DNA of 64,000 nucleotides from Kibdelosporangium sp. MJ126-NF4 (GCF_000826545.1 NZ_CDME01000005.1:108428-172427); one strand, 5' to 3'; numbered from the stretch's first letter, positions 1-12,850 are shown. Notes: generated by a model not told the origin, from the sequence alone. A program made the numbers and translations.

Positions 1-2
1 AG

Positions 3-1610
3 GCGGAGTTGTACGAGCGGCTGCTGACCACGTTCGCCCGCAGGGAAGTATCGAAGAACGTCGACCACCGCTCCGAAGGCGAGATCGCCGACGCGGTGGA
101 GGCGGAGCTGCAACGACTGTCTATTGTGGCCTTTTCGATGTTCAACCGTGGCACGCAGTGGGTGTCGGAACAGGATCTCGACGAGGACTTGGGCGCTTTG
201 TTGCCGCGTAAGCAGGGCAGGCGAGGGACGCGGGCGCCACTGGGCGCGGGCGAGGCCGTGCTCGGCCGGTTCTTTTTCGTCCAACGGGCACAGGCGATCC
301 GCGACGAACGGACGCTGCGGACTTATGAGTTCCTGCACGCGACCTTCGGCGAATACCTGGTGGCCAGGGCGACGTGGCAGATCCTGCGCAACATGACTGT
401 GGTGGAAAGCAGCCGACGCCCGACATTCACGGCCGTCGTCGACGATACAGAGCTGTACGCGTTGCTGTCCTTCGCGCCGCTGAGTTCGCGCGCACCAGTT
501 ATTGGATTTCTGCGGGACATGTCGGCGCAGCTGACGGTCGAGGACCGCGCCGTGCTCGCCGACCTGTTGATCGGCATGTTCACAGTCGTGCGCCAGCCAC
601 GACCGAGCCAGGCCTTCGCGGACTACGAGCCGATCGGGCAGTCGATGGCCGGTCGACAGGCCGTGTACAGCCTGAACCTCGTGTTGCTGATCGCCATGGT
701 GAAAGCGATGGTGACCGGCACCGAACTGTTCGGCGAGAACAAGGAGATCGCATGGAGCTGGAGCAGGTGCGCCACGCTCTGGCAGTCACAGCTGAGTGAG
801 GCGGATTGGTCGACGTTGCTGGACACCCTCCAGGTCAGTCGATTCATGAAAGGTAACCGACGGGACCTGAGCATCAGTGTCGGACCTGCCCCGGCGATCG
901 CACCGGTCGATCTCGGCTGGATCGTCGACGAGGGTGTCGTGGGGGCCTACTACCTCGACATCACCGACTTCGACATCGCCGACACATATCGCCGCGAAGC
1001 GAACTTCCTCTGCCGGACGTACAACGACCTGGTCAGCCACGCCATCACCCCGCTGGCCGACTTTGCGCCCGAATCGCTGGGCCTTCTCAGCGGCTTGGAC
1101 CGCCGAAGCCAGTCGAGCGCACACGCGCTGTTGACCTTGTTGCTGGATCCCACAGCGGCTGACATCGACACAGTCAAAACAGCGCTGATCGGCGTGATCC
1201 TCAAAGCCAGGAGAGCCGGTGAGCACCCCACACTGGGCCGGGCGGTCGTCGACATCCTCCGACTGCGACCGGAGTTCGCCGAAGTCGCCGAGTTGGTCAG
1301 TCTGCCGGAGTTCTCGTCCAACATCGGTACGTGGATCCTGCTGTGCGAGCGGATCGGCAAAGGCGGGGACGACATCGCGTTGACCGAGCTGCTCTGCGAG
1401 AGCTGGGACAAGAACCGGGCGTTCCGCAAGATCCCGGAGTACGTCCTCGACGCCTGGCTACGCGTTGCCGAGCGAGGATCGGAACTCTCTCCCAATGCCC
1501 CATCGCTGCACCACGTGGTCGCGCACGTCGACATGCTGGTGCTGGAACGCACCCGGCCGGACCTGATCACCCGGGCGAGGCTGATCCTCGGTGACCGCTT
1601 TCCCGACTAG
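3..1610 (+). CDS. C-terminal part of a STAND/NACHT-type NTPase-like protein (5' end outside window)
   Basis: The frame is already open at the left edge (codons read A-E-L-Y-E-R-L before any good start), so this is the tail of a larger protein. The first ~130 residues end in a phrase beginning YEFLHATFGEYLVAR, which is typical of the winged-helix segment that follows the NACHT/STAND ATPase in large actinobacterial proteins. The remaining ~400 residues are helical and leucine-rich with no motif I recognise, and probably form a sensor or effector-control region. The P-loop would lie upstream, outside the window. The stop overlaps that of the convergent uraD. Family assignment rests on the single LHATFGEYL signature. 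An Avs-like defence role is possible but cannot be judged here. Confidence 0.6.
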   Translation, partial: AELYERLLTTFARREVSKNVDHRSEGEIADAVEAELQRLSIVAFSMFNRGTQWVSEQDLDEDLGALLPRKQGRRGTRAPLGAGEAVLGRFFFVQRAQAIRDERTLRTYEFLHATFGEYLVARATWQILRNMTVVESSRRPTFTAVVDDTELYALLSFAPLSSRAPVIGFLRDMSAQLTVEDRAVLADLLIGMFTVVRQPRPSQAFADYEPIGQSMAGRQAVYSLNLVLLIAMVKAMVTGTELFGENKEIAWSWSRCATLWQSQLSEADWSTLLDTLQVSRFMKGNRRDLSISVGPAPAIAPVDLGWIVDEGVVGAYYLDITDFDIADTYRREANFLCRTYNDLVSHAITPLADFAPESLGLLSGLDRRSQSSAHALLTLLLDPTAADIDTVKTALIGVILKARRAGEHPTLGRAVVDILRLRPEFAEVAELVSLPEFSSNIGTWILLCERIGKGGDDIALTELLCESWDKNRAFRKIPEYVLDAWLRVAERGSELSPNAPSLHHVVAHVDMLVLERTRPDLITRARLILGDRFPD

Positions 1611-2104
1611 TCGCAGGTCACCAGCTGCTCCAAACGGCGCAACGCGATCTTGGCCAGCTCGCCGTTGACGATCCGCAGCTCCGTCGCCGGGTCGTTGCCG
1701 AGTCGCTCATGGAGGATCCCGAGCAGCTCCTCGCCGCTGCGCCCGGAGGCGAAAACGAGGTAGATGTGGCCGAACCGCTCCTCGTAGCGCCGGTTCGCCT
1801 CGGCAAGCCGTGATCCCACTGACTGGTCGACTCCGGACTGCTCGGCCTGTGACCACGCGTCGCCGTCGTCGCGTTCACCGATTCGTGGATGCGCGGCCAT
1901 CGCCAGGTGAAGCTCGTCATTGCTGAGTTCGCTTGCGCGGGACCTTGCGACGGACAGTAATGTCGCACGATCGGCAAACGGTCTCAAGGCGAGCACCTCG
2001 TCGGCCCAGCGAGGCACCGCGAGACAATCTCTCAGCAACGGACGAAGGTCGTCGGCCGGGGCCGCGTTGAAGCGGTGCAGGGTGACGGCGGGCACGGGGC
2101 TCAC
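1607..2104 (-). CDS. uraD: 2-oxo-4-hydroxy-4-carboxy-5-ureidoimidazoline (OHCU) decarboxylase
   Basis: This is the final enzyme making S-allantoin from urate: it decarboxylates OHCU produced by uricase and HIU hydrolase. The ~165-residue product has the family layout: an N-terminal LHRFNAAP segment, the active-site stretch LAMAAHPRIGER containing the catalytic His, a Gln/Glu-rich middle (WSQAEQSGV), and the FGHIYLVFASGRS motif. The frame is open further upstream but homology begins at about V-T-L-H-R-F, so GTG at 2104 (or GTG at 2095) is taken as the start. It is divergent from allB with only ~45 bp between, which fits one purine-catabolic locus. No uricase or HIU hydrolase gene is in view. 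Confidence 0.88.
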   Translation of the reverse strand: MSPVPAVTLHRFNAAPADDLRPLLRDCLAVPRWADEVLALRPFADRATLLSVARSRASELSNDELHLAMAAHPRIGERDDGDAWSQAEQSGVDQSVGSRLAEANRRYEERFGHIYLVFASGRSGEELLGILHERLGNDPATELRIVNGELAKIALRRLEQLVTCD

Positions 2105-2149
2105 ACTAGAGCCCGGAGAAGTGTTCACGAAGCGGAAAGAGGGTGGCAG

Positions 2150-3472
2150 GTGCTGGACCTGGTGTTCCGGGCCCGCAGGATGATCACCTCGGCTGGCGAG
2201 ACCGAGGGGACTGTCGGCGTGCGGGAAGGGCGCATCGTCGCCGTCGAACCGTTGAACAGCGCACTGGACGCCGACCGGGTGATCGAACTCGGCTCCAACC
2301 AGGTGCTGCTCCCCGGCCTCGTGGACACCCACGTGCACGTCAACGACCCCGGCCGCACCGAGTGGGAGGGCTTCAAGAGCGCCACGCGCGCGGCCGCCGC
2401 CGGTGGCGTGACGACGTTGCTCGACATGCCGCTCAACAGCCTGCCGCCGACGATCGACGTGGACGCGCTGGAGGTCAAGCGCAAGACCGCCGAGGGCAGG
2501 CTGCACATCGACGTCGGCTTCTGGGGCGGCGCGGTTCCCGGCAACCTCAGGCAGTTGCGGCCGATGCACGAGTCGGGTGTGTTCGGCTTCAAGAGCTTCC
2601 TGCTGCACTCCGGCGTCGACGAGTTCGGGCACCTGAGCTTCGCGGAGTTCGAGGCCGCGCTGACCGAGATGAACCGCTTCAACGGCCTGATGATCGTGCA
2701 CGCCGAGGACGAGGAGGCGATCACGCCGTCACGCGGCACGAAGTACGCCGACTTCGTCGCGTCCAGGCCGCCCGCCGCCGAGAACACCGCGATCGCCAGG
2801 GTGATCGCGCTGGCCAGGGAGACCGGGGCGCGAGTGCACATCCTGCACCTGTCGTCCGCCGAGGCGCTGCCGATGATCGCGGACGCCAAACGCGACGGCA
2901 TCGAGCTGACCGTCGAGACCTGCCCGCACTACCTGACGTTCGTCGCCGAGGAGATCCCGGACGGCGCCACCCAGTTCAAGTGCTGCCCGCCGATCCGCGA
3001 CGCGGCCAACCGGGAGGCGCTCTGGCGGGGCCTCGCCGACGGCCTGATCGACTTCATCGTCAGCGACCACTCCCCGTCGACAGTCGAACTGAAACGTTTC
3101 GACACCGGTGACTTCGGCCAGGCCTGGGGCGGGATCGCCGGGCTGCAGCTCGGCCTGCCTGCCGTGTGGACGCAGGCGCGCCGCCGAGGCCATACGGTGT
3201 TCGACGTCGCCGAGTGGATGGCACACCGGCCCGCCAAGCTCGCGGGCATGCGGCACAAAGGCCAGATCGCGCCGGGCTACGACGCGGACTTCTGCGTCTT
3301 CGCGCCCGACGAGGCGTTCGTCGTCCGGGCTGAGGAGTTGCACCACCGCAACCGCGTGACGGCGTACCACGGCATGCCGCTGGCCGGAAAGGTCGTGTCC
3401 ACGTGGCTGCGGGGCATCAAGGTCACCGGCGAGGAGATGCACGGGGACCTGCTCGGCAGGGAGGACGCATGA
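2150..3472 (+). CDS. allB: Allantoinase
   Basis: Hydrolyses allantoin to allantoate. This 440-residue cyclic amidohydrolase has its metal-binding residues in order: DTHVHVNDPGRTEWEGF (HxH and following residues), K-S-F-L-L lysine region, HAEDEEA, the histidine of ILHLSSAEA, the ETCPHYLTF segment and the catalytic Asp in SDHSPS. The GTG at 2150 is chosen because it is preceded by an AAGAGGG ribosome site; the frame is open further upstream to 2075, but that extension overlaps uraD on the other strand and is not family-like. It overlaps alc by 4 nt (ATGA), so the two are translationally coupled and give successive steps of allantoin use as a nitrogen source. Confidence 0.95.
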   Translation: MLDLVFRARRMITSAGETEGTVGVREGRIVAVEPLNSALDADRVIELGSNQVLLPGLVDTHVHVNDPGRTEWEGFKSATRAAAAGGVTTLLDMPLNSLPPTIDVDALEVKRKTAEGRLHIDVGFWGGAVPGNLRQLRPMHESGVFGFKSFLLHSGVDEFGHLSFAEFEAALTEMNRFNGLMIVHAEDEEAITPSRGTKYADFVASRPPAAENTAIARVIALARETGARVHILHLSSAEALPMIADAKRDGIELTVETCPHYLTFVAEEIPDGATQFKCCPPIRDAANREALWRGLADGLIDFIVSDHSPSTVELKRFDTGDFGQAWGGIAGLQLGLPAVWTQARRRGHTVFDVAEWMAHRPAKLAGMRHKGQIAPGYDADFCVFAPDEAFVVRAEELHHRNRVTAYHGMPLAGKVVSTWLRGIKVTGEEMHGDLLGREDA

Positions 3473-4455
3473 GTTTCCAGGACAACCCCGACCTGGCCAA
3501 CCGCCGGTTCGGCGGCGCGGTGGTGTGGGCCAACGACGAGCTGTTCGCCGAGCGCGAGAACCTGATCAAGGCGAGCGAACCGGTCTTCCAGGCGTACACC
3601 TTCGGCCACAAGGGCCAGGTCTACGACGGCTGGGAGACCAGGCGGCGCCGCGAGGACGGCTCCGACCAGGCGATCATCCGGCTCGGTATGCCCGGCGTGA
3701 TCAAGGGCGTCGTGATCGACACGGCGTTCTTCACGGGCAACTACCCGCCGTTCGCGTCCGTGGAGGCGTGCAGCGCCGAGGGATACCCGAGCCCGGACGA
3801 ACTGACCGAGTGGACGACCGTGCTCCCGCGTTCGCCGCTCGCCGGGGACACCCGGAACCTGTTCGACGTCACCGACACCCACCGCTACACCCACGTCCGG
3901 TTGACGATCTACCCCGACGGGGGCGTCGCGCGGCTGCGCGTGCACGGCTCGCCCGTCGCGGACCCGACCTTCCTGAACTTCGACCACATGGACCTCGCCG
4001 CGCTGGAAAACGGCGCGGAGATCGCCGACTGCAGCAACAAGTTCTACTCGTCGCCCAACAACCTGATCGCGCCGGGACCGGCAGCGGTGATGGGTGAGGG
4101 CTGGGAGACCGCTCGGCGCCGCGACGACGGCAACGACTGGGTGTCGCTGCGCCTGGCCGCCAGGGGAATCATCCGGCTGGTCGAACTGGACACCAGTCAC
4201 TTCAAGGGAAACGCGCCCGGCTGGGCGTCCGTCAGCTGCGCGGACGCGTCCGGCGAGTGGACCGAACTGGTCAGCCGGGAACGCCTGCAGCCCGACACGA
4301 GGCACCTGTTCCGGGTGACCGACGAGCACGAGGCCACGCAGGCCCGGCTGGACGTCTACCCGGACGGCGGGATGGCCAGGTTGCGGCTCTGGGGCTCGCT
4401 CACCGACGAGGGCCGTGGCCTGCTTGTCTCCCGCTGGCAGGACCGTTTGCCGTAG
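3469..4455 (+). CDS. alc: Allantoicase
   Basis: Hydrolyses allantoate to ureidoglycolate and urea. The ~328-residue protein is built of two similar beta-sandwich repeats. Each has a GWETxRRR motif (WETRRRREDG near residue 56, WETARRRDDGNDW near 214), a DTxxFxGNxPxxASV block and a YPDGGxARLRxxG block, so the internal duplication typical of allantoicase is visible. ATG at 3469 overlaps the allB stop (ATGA). No ureidoglycolate lyase or urease genes follow; the next gene is an unrelated DUF1206 membrane protein. Confidence 0.95.
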   Translation: MSFQDNPDLANRRFGGAVVWANDELFAERENLIKASEPVFQAYTFGHKGQVYDGWETRRRREDGSDQAIIRLGMPGVIKGVVIDTAFFTGNYPPFASVEACSAEGYPSPDELTEWTTVLPRSPLAGDTRNLFDVTDTHRYTHVRLTIYPDGGVARLRVHGSPVADPTFLNFDHMDLAALENGAEIADCSNKFYSSPNNLIAPGPAAVMGEGWETARRRDDGNDWVSLRLAARGIIRLVELDTSHFKGNAPGWASVSCADASGEWTELVSRERLQPDTRHLFRVTDEHEATQARLDVYPDGGMARLRLWGSLTDEGRGLLVSRWQDRLP

Positions 4456-4489
4456 TTTGCCCGCCCCCTCGACCGTCAATTCCTTCCCC

Positions 4490-5275
4490 ATGACGAATGT
4501 TCGCACGCGCAAGGCAACGCAGGTTCTCGGCCGATTCGGGATGGTCTGTTACGGCGTGGTGCACCTGCTTGTCGCGTGGCTGGCCGTCCAGGTCGCGTTC
4601 GGTGAGTCCGAGCAGGCCGACCAGAAGGGCGCGGTCGGGTCACTCACCGAAACGTCGGTCGGCCCGGTCCTGTTATGGGCGCTGGGGGTTGGCCTGATCG
4701 CGTACGCGCTCTGGCAGATCCTGATGATCTTCACCGGGTACACGTGGGTGGAGAAGGGACGCCAACGTTTCCTCCGCAAGTTCGGCGCGGGTTCCCGTGC
4801 CTTCGTCGCGGCCGCGATCGGCATCTACACGATCGAACTCACCAGCGGTTCCGGGAGCGGCGGGTCGAGCAACCAGACGACACAGGAGGGCACGGCGAAG
4901 CTGATGGCCCAGCCGTTCGGCCAGATCCTGGTGGGGATCCTCGCGCTCGTCATCCTGGGTGTGGCTTTCGTGGCGGTCCGCCGAGGCGTCAGGAAACTGT
5001 TCCTGGAGGACCTGGACCGATCGCAGCTGCCGAAACCCGCCGAACCGCTCGGTGTCGCCGGACACACGGCCAAAGGCCTGTCGTACGGGATCATCGGGAT
5101 CCTGGTCGGCATCGCCGCCGTCAACGCCGACCCCGGCCAGGCACAAGGCCTTGACGGAGCACTGAAGACCTTGCAGGCCCAGACCTTCGGGTCCGTGCTG
5201 CTGTTCGTCGTCGGGCTCGGATTCGCCGCGTACGGCCTGTTCTGCTTCGCCGTCGCCAAGGCACACAAGGCCTGA
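4490..5275 (+). CDS. DUF1206 family integral membrane protein
   Basis: Product of ~261 residues with about six hydrophobic segments, arranged as three repeats of a two-helix unit. Each unit starts with a G-x-x-x-Y-G-x-x-H/I pattern (FGMVCYGVVHLLVAW near residue 16; an AAAIGIYTIELT segment near residue 105; KGLSYGIIGILVG near residue 196), the hallmark of DUF1206. Function is unknown. ATG at 4490 lies 35 nt after alc with no obvious strong ribosome site. The gene ends 13 nt before a long hairpin that separates it from convergent genes. Confidence 0.85.
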   Translation: MTNVRTRKATQVLGRFGMVCYGVVHLLVAWLAVQVAFGESEQADQKGAVGSLTETSVGPVLLWALGVGLIAYALWQILMIFTGYTWVEKGRQRFLRKFGAGSRAFVAAAIGIYTIELTSGSGSGGSSNQTTQEGTAKLMAQPFGQILVGILALVILGVAFVAVRRGVRKLFLEDLDRSQLPKPAEPLGVAGHTAKGLSYGIIGILVGIAAVNADPGQAQGLDGALKTLQAQTFGSVLLFVVGLGFAAYGLFCFAVAKAHKA

Positions 5276-5288
5276 CCCACCCAAACCG

Positions 5289-5334
5289 CTCGTGAGTGTT
5301 TTGGCCGGTTCTAACCGGCTTAAACACTCACGAG
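5289..5334. terminator. Long hairpin, bidirectional terminator (repeat family member 1)
   Basis: The outer arms CTCGTGAGTGTTT (5289-5301) and AAACACTCACGAG (5322-5334) are perfectly complementary, and an inner stem GCCGGTT/AACCGGC (5304-5310 / 5313-5319) extends the structure. It lies between the convergent DUF1206 gene and the CoA-binding gene; the latter's stop codon is inside the 3' arm. The same 13-bp outer arms recur at 41173-41218, again between convergent genes. Confidence 0.8.
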
Positions 5335-5810
5335 GGGAATGTGTTGCGGCGTGAGGAGATCACGCCCGTGTCGAATCCCGCGAGGTGCAGGCCGCCCGCG
5401 AACCGGGCGTGCTCGATCTTCACACACCGGTTCATCACGACGTTCAGCCCGGCTTCCTCGGCCCTTTGCGCGACAGGCTCGTGCCACAGCCCCAGTTGCA
5501 GCCAGAGCGTGCGGGCGCCCGCGTCGACGACCTCCTCGGCCACGCCGGGCAGGTCGTCGTGCTTGCGGAACACCGACACCAGGTCCGGCGGCTTGGGCAG
5601 ATCGGCCAGCGACGGATAAACCGGATGCCCCAGCAGGGAATCCAGCCGTGGGTTGACGAACGAGACCTCGTACCGAGTCGACGACAACAGGTACGTGGCA
5701 ACGAAATAGCTCGGTCGTGCGGTGTTGGCGGACGCGCCGACCAACGCGACTCGCTTGGTGTCCAACAAGATCGCGCGCCTACCCGCCGCCGACGGCCCAC
5801 TCCACGTCAT
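5328..5810 (-). CDS. CoA-binding domain protein (YccU-like)
   Basis: Product of 160 residues with a single Rossmann-type CoA-binding domain: KRVALVGASANTARPS near residue 18, then NPRLDSLLGHPVYPSLADLP, a DLVSVFRKHDD strand-loop, and WLQLGLWHEPVAQRAEEAGL. The C-terminal VMNRCVKIEHARF is the usual family ending. The ligand is presumed to be CoA or a nucleotide; no reaction is established. ATG at 5810 overlaps the stop of the upstream metY by 4 nt, so it is translated from the sulfhydrylase mRNA. The frame continues upstream across the metY region, but that part is shadow. Confidence 0.85.
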   Translation of the reverse strand: MTWSGPSAAGRRAILLDTKRVALVGASANTARPSYFVATYLLSSTRYEVSFVNPRLDSLLGHPVYPSLADLPKPPDLVSVFRKHDDLPGVAEEVVDAGARTLWLQLGLWHEPVAQRAEEAGLNVVMNRCVKIEHARFAGGLHLAGFDTGVISSRRNTFPS

Positions 5811-7093
5811 GACTTCACCGCCTGAGCGAGCGCCTGGTCGATGTCCCAGAGGATGTCGTCGACGTCCTCCAGCCCGACCGACAGCCGGATCAGGTCCGGG
5901 CCCACCCCGGCGGCGGCCAGCTGCTCGTCCGACAACTGCTGGTGCGTGGTGGACGCCGGGTGGATCACCAGGCTGCGCGCGTCGCCGACGTTGGCCAGGT
6001 GGCTCAACAGCTCGACGGACTCGACGAACCTCCGCCCGGCCGCCCTGCCGCCCTTGACGCCGAACGAGAACACCGCGCCAGGCCCCTGCGGCAAGTACTT
6101 CAGCGCCCGTTTGTGATGCGGATGCGACGGCAGGCCCGCGTACCCGACCCACGCCACCCGATCGTCGACGGACAGCCGGGACGCCACTTTCCGCGCGTTG
6201 GCCACGTGCTCGTCCATCCGCTGCGGCAACGTCTCGACGCCCTGCAGCAGCAGGAAAGCCGAATGCGGCGAGAGCACAGCGCCGATGTCACGCAGCTGCT
6301 CGGCCCGCAGGCGTGTGCAGAACGCGTACTCGCCGAAGTTCTCCCAGTACTTCAAGCCGCCGTAGGACGGGACCGCCTCGGTCATCCTCGGGAAGTTGCC
6401 GTTGCCCCAGTCGAACCGCCCGGACTCGACGATCACTCCGCCGAGAGTCGTGCCGTGCCCGCCGAGGAACTTCGTCGCCGAGTGCAGCACGATGTCGGCG
6501 CCGTGCTCCAGCGGACGGCACAGGTACGGCGTCGCGAGCGTCGCGTCGACCACCAGCGGGATCTTGTGCTCGCGCGCCAGTTCGCCGAGGCCGTCCAGGT
6601 CGGCGATGGCACCGGACGGGTTGCCGATCACCTCGGTGTAGATCAGCTTCGTCTTCTCGGTGATCGCCGCCGCGTAGTCGGCGACCTCCCCGTCGACGAA
6701 CGTCGTGGAGATCCCCAGACGGCGCAGCGTGCCGTCGAGCTGGGTGACCGTGCCGCCGTAGAGGCCGCTGGCGGACACGATGTGGTCGCCAGCCTCGGCC
6801 AACGCGGTGAACGTGAGGAATTCGGCGGCCTGCCCGCTGGCGGTGGCCACCGCGCCGATCCCGCCTTCCAGGCTGGCGATCCGTTCCTCGAACGCGGCGA
6901 CCGTCGGGTTGCCGATCCGGCTGTAGACGTTGCCGTACTTCTGCAGCGCGAACAGGTTGGCCGCGTCGGCGGTGTCCTCGAAGACGAAGCTGGTCGACTG
7001 GTAGATGGGCACCGCCCTGGCCCCGGTGGTCGGGTCAGGTGCCCCACCGGCATGCAGCGCCCGCGTCCGGAAACCCCACGTCCGTTCACTCAC
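5807..7093 (-). CDS. metY: O-acetylhomoserine sulfhydrylase (bifunctional OAH/OAS type)
   Basis: PLP enzyme of the Cys/Met metabolism family that makes homocysteine from O-acetylhomoserine and sulfide. At 428 residues it has the MetY length, longer than MetB/MetC. Landmarks: YQSTSFVFEDTADAANLFAL near residue 32, YSRIGNPTVAAFEERIA, the phosphate-binding SGQAAE, the DATLATPYLCRPLEHGAD segment, and SATKFLGGHGTTLGG with the Schiff-base Lys at about residue 205. GTG at 7093 is taken as the start (another GTG lies at 7102). The coupled downstream CoA-binding gene shares the transcript. No SAM or T-box-like leader was recognised in the 28 bp before the next gene. Confidence 0.93.
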   Translation of the reverse strand: MSERTWGFRTRALHAGGAPDPTTGARAVPIYQSTSFVFEDTADAANLFALQKYGNVYSRIGNPTVAAFEERIASLEGGIGAVATASGQAAEFLTFTALAEAGDHIVSASGLYGGTVTQLDGTLRRLGISTTFVDGEVADYAAAITEKTKLIYTEVIGNPSGAIADLDGLGELAREHKIPLVVDATLATPYLCRPLEHGADIVLHSATKFLGGHGTTLGGVIVESGRFDWGNGNFPRMTEAVPSYGGLKYWENFGEYAFCTRLRAEQLRDIGAVLSPHSAFLLLQGVETLPQRMDEHVANARKVASRLSVDDRVAWVGYAGLPSHPHHKRALKYLPQGPGAVFSFGVKGGRAAGRRFVESVELLSHLANVGDARSLVIHPASTTHQQLSDEQLAAAGVGPDLIRLSVGLEDVDDILWDIDQALAQAVKS

Positions 7094-7121
7094 ACGGCAC
7101 ACCGTAGTCGCCGTGGAACCG

Positions 7122-7703
7122 TCATCCCACCTGGCGGGAGATCCGAGCCAGCCGGTCGGCGGGCTTCTGGCGCGGGCAGCTCACGCACTTTGGTTCCGAC
7201 GACGAGCCGAGATAGATCAGGCAGCACGATCCACGCCGGACGACCTGACGCCCGTTGACGTCGACATACCGGGGCGTGGGCAGCTCGGGGCCGATCGCCG
7301 CGGCGAACTCGGCCGTGTGGGCCGTCCTGCCCGCCCACAGCATCCGGGTTGCCAGCGAGTCCGCGGCGATCGCCCACAGCTGCCGCTCCCGCGCCCCGCT
7401 CACCTTGGCGACCGAGGCGATCGCGGACGTCAGCATCTCGTGGGTCCGCCCGGCCGGATCGCCATCGAAGACCGGCGACCGGGCTTCTCGCACCCGCCCG
7501 TCCGGCTCCAGCAGCAACGTCACCGTGCCCAACGCCGGGTCACGGCCGTCGACGACCGGACCGAACAACACCGAACTGGCCGAGTACCACCACAACACCC
7601 CCAGCGTGACGCGGTCGCCGAGCGGATAGCGCCGCGCCGACAACGCCAGCTGGCCGGACAGCCATTCGCTGTCCTCGATCCGCGCCCCCGGTACCTCGAT
7701 CAT
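7122..7703 (-). CDS. FhuF-like (2Fe-2S)-binding protein
   Basis: The 193-residue protein ends with the cysteine pattern RRGSCCLIY...KCVSCPR (C-C-x10-C-x2-C, residues ~164-179), which is the ferric siderophore reductase FhuF C-terminal Fe-S motif. The N-terminal two thirds matches the loose IucA/FhuF-type helical domain (LGVLWWYSASSVLFGP, RMLWAGRTAH). A likely role is iron release from ferric siderophores at the inner face of the membrane, or another electron-transfer role. ATG at 7703 overlaps the stop of the RlmA-like gene (ATGA). Nothing siderophore-related is nearby, so substrate is unknown. Confidence 0.75.
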   Translation of the reverse strand: MIEVPGARIEDSEWLSGQLALSARRYPLGDRVTLGVLWWYSASSVLFGPVVDGRDPALGTVTLLLEPDGRVREARSPVFDGDPAGRTHEMLTSAIASVAKVSGARERQLWAIAADSLATRMLWAGRTAHTAEFAAAIGPELPTPRYVDVNGRQVVRRGSCCLIYLGSSSEPKCVSCPRQKPADRLARISRQVG

Positions 7704-8560
7704 GGCTGTTTACGGTAGACCGAGACCACAAACGCGGCGGTAACCGTCACCTCACGCTGGATCGACGCGAGCGCTCCCTCCGGCACGTGGTACGCGTTGG
7801 GTCCCATGTGGACGACCCGGTGCACGTCCTCGGGCTCCAGGGTCAGCTCGATCTCGCAGTCGTGCCGCCCGGCCAGCGAGAACTGCGACTGCAGCGACGA
7901 GTCCAGCCTGGTCAGCTTGTCCGCGTCCACGTCGAGCATGTCCACGTACGTGCGCAGTTCGGCCAGGTGCGTCGAGTCGGGAGTGACGACCACGAGCGTG
8001 CCGTCGGGCCGCAGGACGCGGTGGCATTCGGCCAGGTTGCGGGGCGCGAAGATGTTCATGATCACGTCGGCGGACCGCGGCTGCAGCGGCCACGGCTTCC
8101 ACAGGTCCCACGCGACCGCCCCGATGCCCGGGTGCGCGCGGGCCGCCCGGCGCAGCGCGGCCGTGGACGTGTCCATGCCGAGCCCCGAGGCCGCCCGAGC
8201 ACGCGCCAATGTCGCCGCAAGGTAGTAACCCGTACCGGTACCCGCGTCCACCACGAGCGCGTCCCGGCGCAGGTCATGGGCGGCCTCGTGGGCCACCAGC
8301 CGCGCCAGCGGCGCGTAGTGTCCCGCTGCCAGGAACTCGTCCCGCGCGGCCACCATCTGCGTGGTGTCGCCGTTGCCCGACCCGAGCAGGTTCACGTAGC
8401 CCTGCTTGGCCAGGTCGAAACTGTGCCCTGTGCTGCAGCGCAGCGCGCGTGCGTGCTGAATGAACGGGGTCTGGCAGTGCGGGCAGCACAGCGCCCCCAG
8501 CGGCACCGGTGGGAAATCCACCGGTTTGCCGGTCTTCTCGTCGCTTCTACCTCGGCTCAT
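7700..8560 (-). CDS. rlmA: 23S rRNA (guanine-N1)-methyltransferase, RlmA family
   Basis: SAM-dependent methyltransferase of 286 residues. A zinc-finger-like start (LCCPHCQTPF, then a Cys and His in LRCSTGHSFDLAKQGYVNLL) is the N-terminal hallmark of RlmA. The SAM motif I follows as VVDAGTGTGYYLAA, then NIFAPRNLAECHRVLRPDGTLVVVTP. In Gram-positives the RlmA(II) subgroup methylates 23S rRNA G748 and can confer tylosin resistance; which guanine is modified here is inference. It is the first gene of a two-gene operon with the FhuF-like gene, and its promoter lies back-to-back with the amt promoter. Confidence 0.85.
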   Translation of the reverse strand: MSRGRSDEKTGKPVDFPPVPLGALCCPHCQTPFIQHARALRCSTGHSFDLAKQGYVNLLGSGNGDTTQMVAARDEFLAAGHYAPLARLVAHEAAHDLRRDALVVDAGTGTGYYLAATLARARAASGLGMDTSTAALRRAARAHPGIGAVAWDLWKPWPLQPRSADVIMNIFAPRNLAECHRVLRPDGTLVVVTPDSTHLAELRTYVDMLDVDADKLTRLDSSLQSQFSLAGRHDCEIELTLEPEDVHRVVHMGPNAYHVPEGALASIQREVTVTAAFVVSVYRKQP

Positions 8561-8562
8561 CG

Positions 8563-8658
8563 TGTTACGACGCTATCCAGCCGCGGCCCGCCCGACAAAG
8601 CGGGATGTCCGATTGGTAACGATTCGGCGGTGGACCAGGGGAGAAACGCGCACGTAAC
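8563..8658 (+). promoter_or_regulatory. amt upstream region with GlnR-like boxes
   Basis: The 199-bp divergent region contains GTTAC (8563-8567), GTAAC (8616-8620) and the pair GAAAC-n6-GTAAC (8643-8658), whose 11-bp period matches the GTnAC-n6-GAAAC half-site pattern of actinobacterial GlnR operators. In Streptomyces and mycobacteria amt-glnK(B)-glnD is a GlnR target. The order of half-sites here is not a perfect consensus, so this is a candidate. Confidence 0.45.
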
Positions 8659-8759
8659 AATGGGTGTCGCACAGTTCACAGCCGCGAAACGCGCGGTGTC
8701 ATCTCAGGAAACACCGCTTATCGATCCTGCCGGTGCAAAACACAGCACGGGAGGACAAA

Positions 8760-12828
<4,069 letters not shown>

Positions 12829-12850
12829 CTCGCCTGAGTAGTCCTACGTA

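Noticed and set aside
5942..7258. 438-codon frame opposite metY
   Set aside because: Shadow frame; metY has all family motifs.
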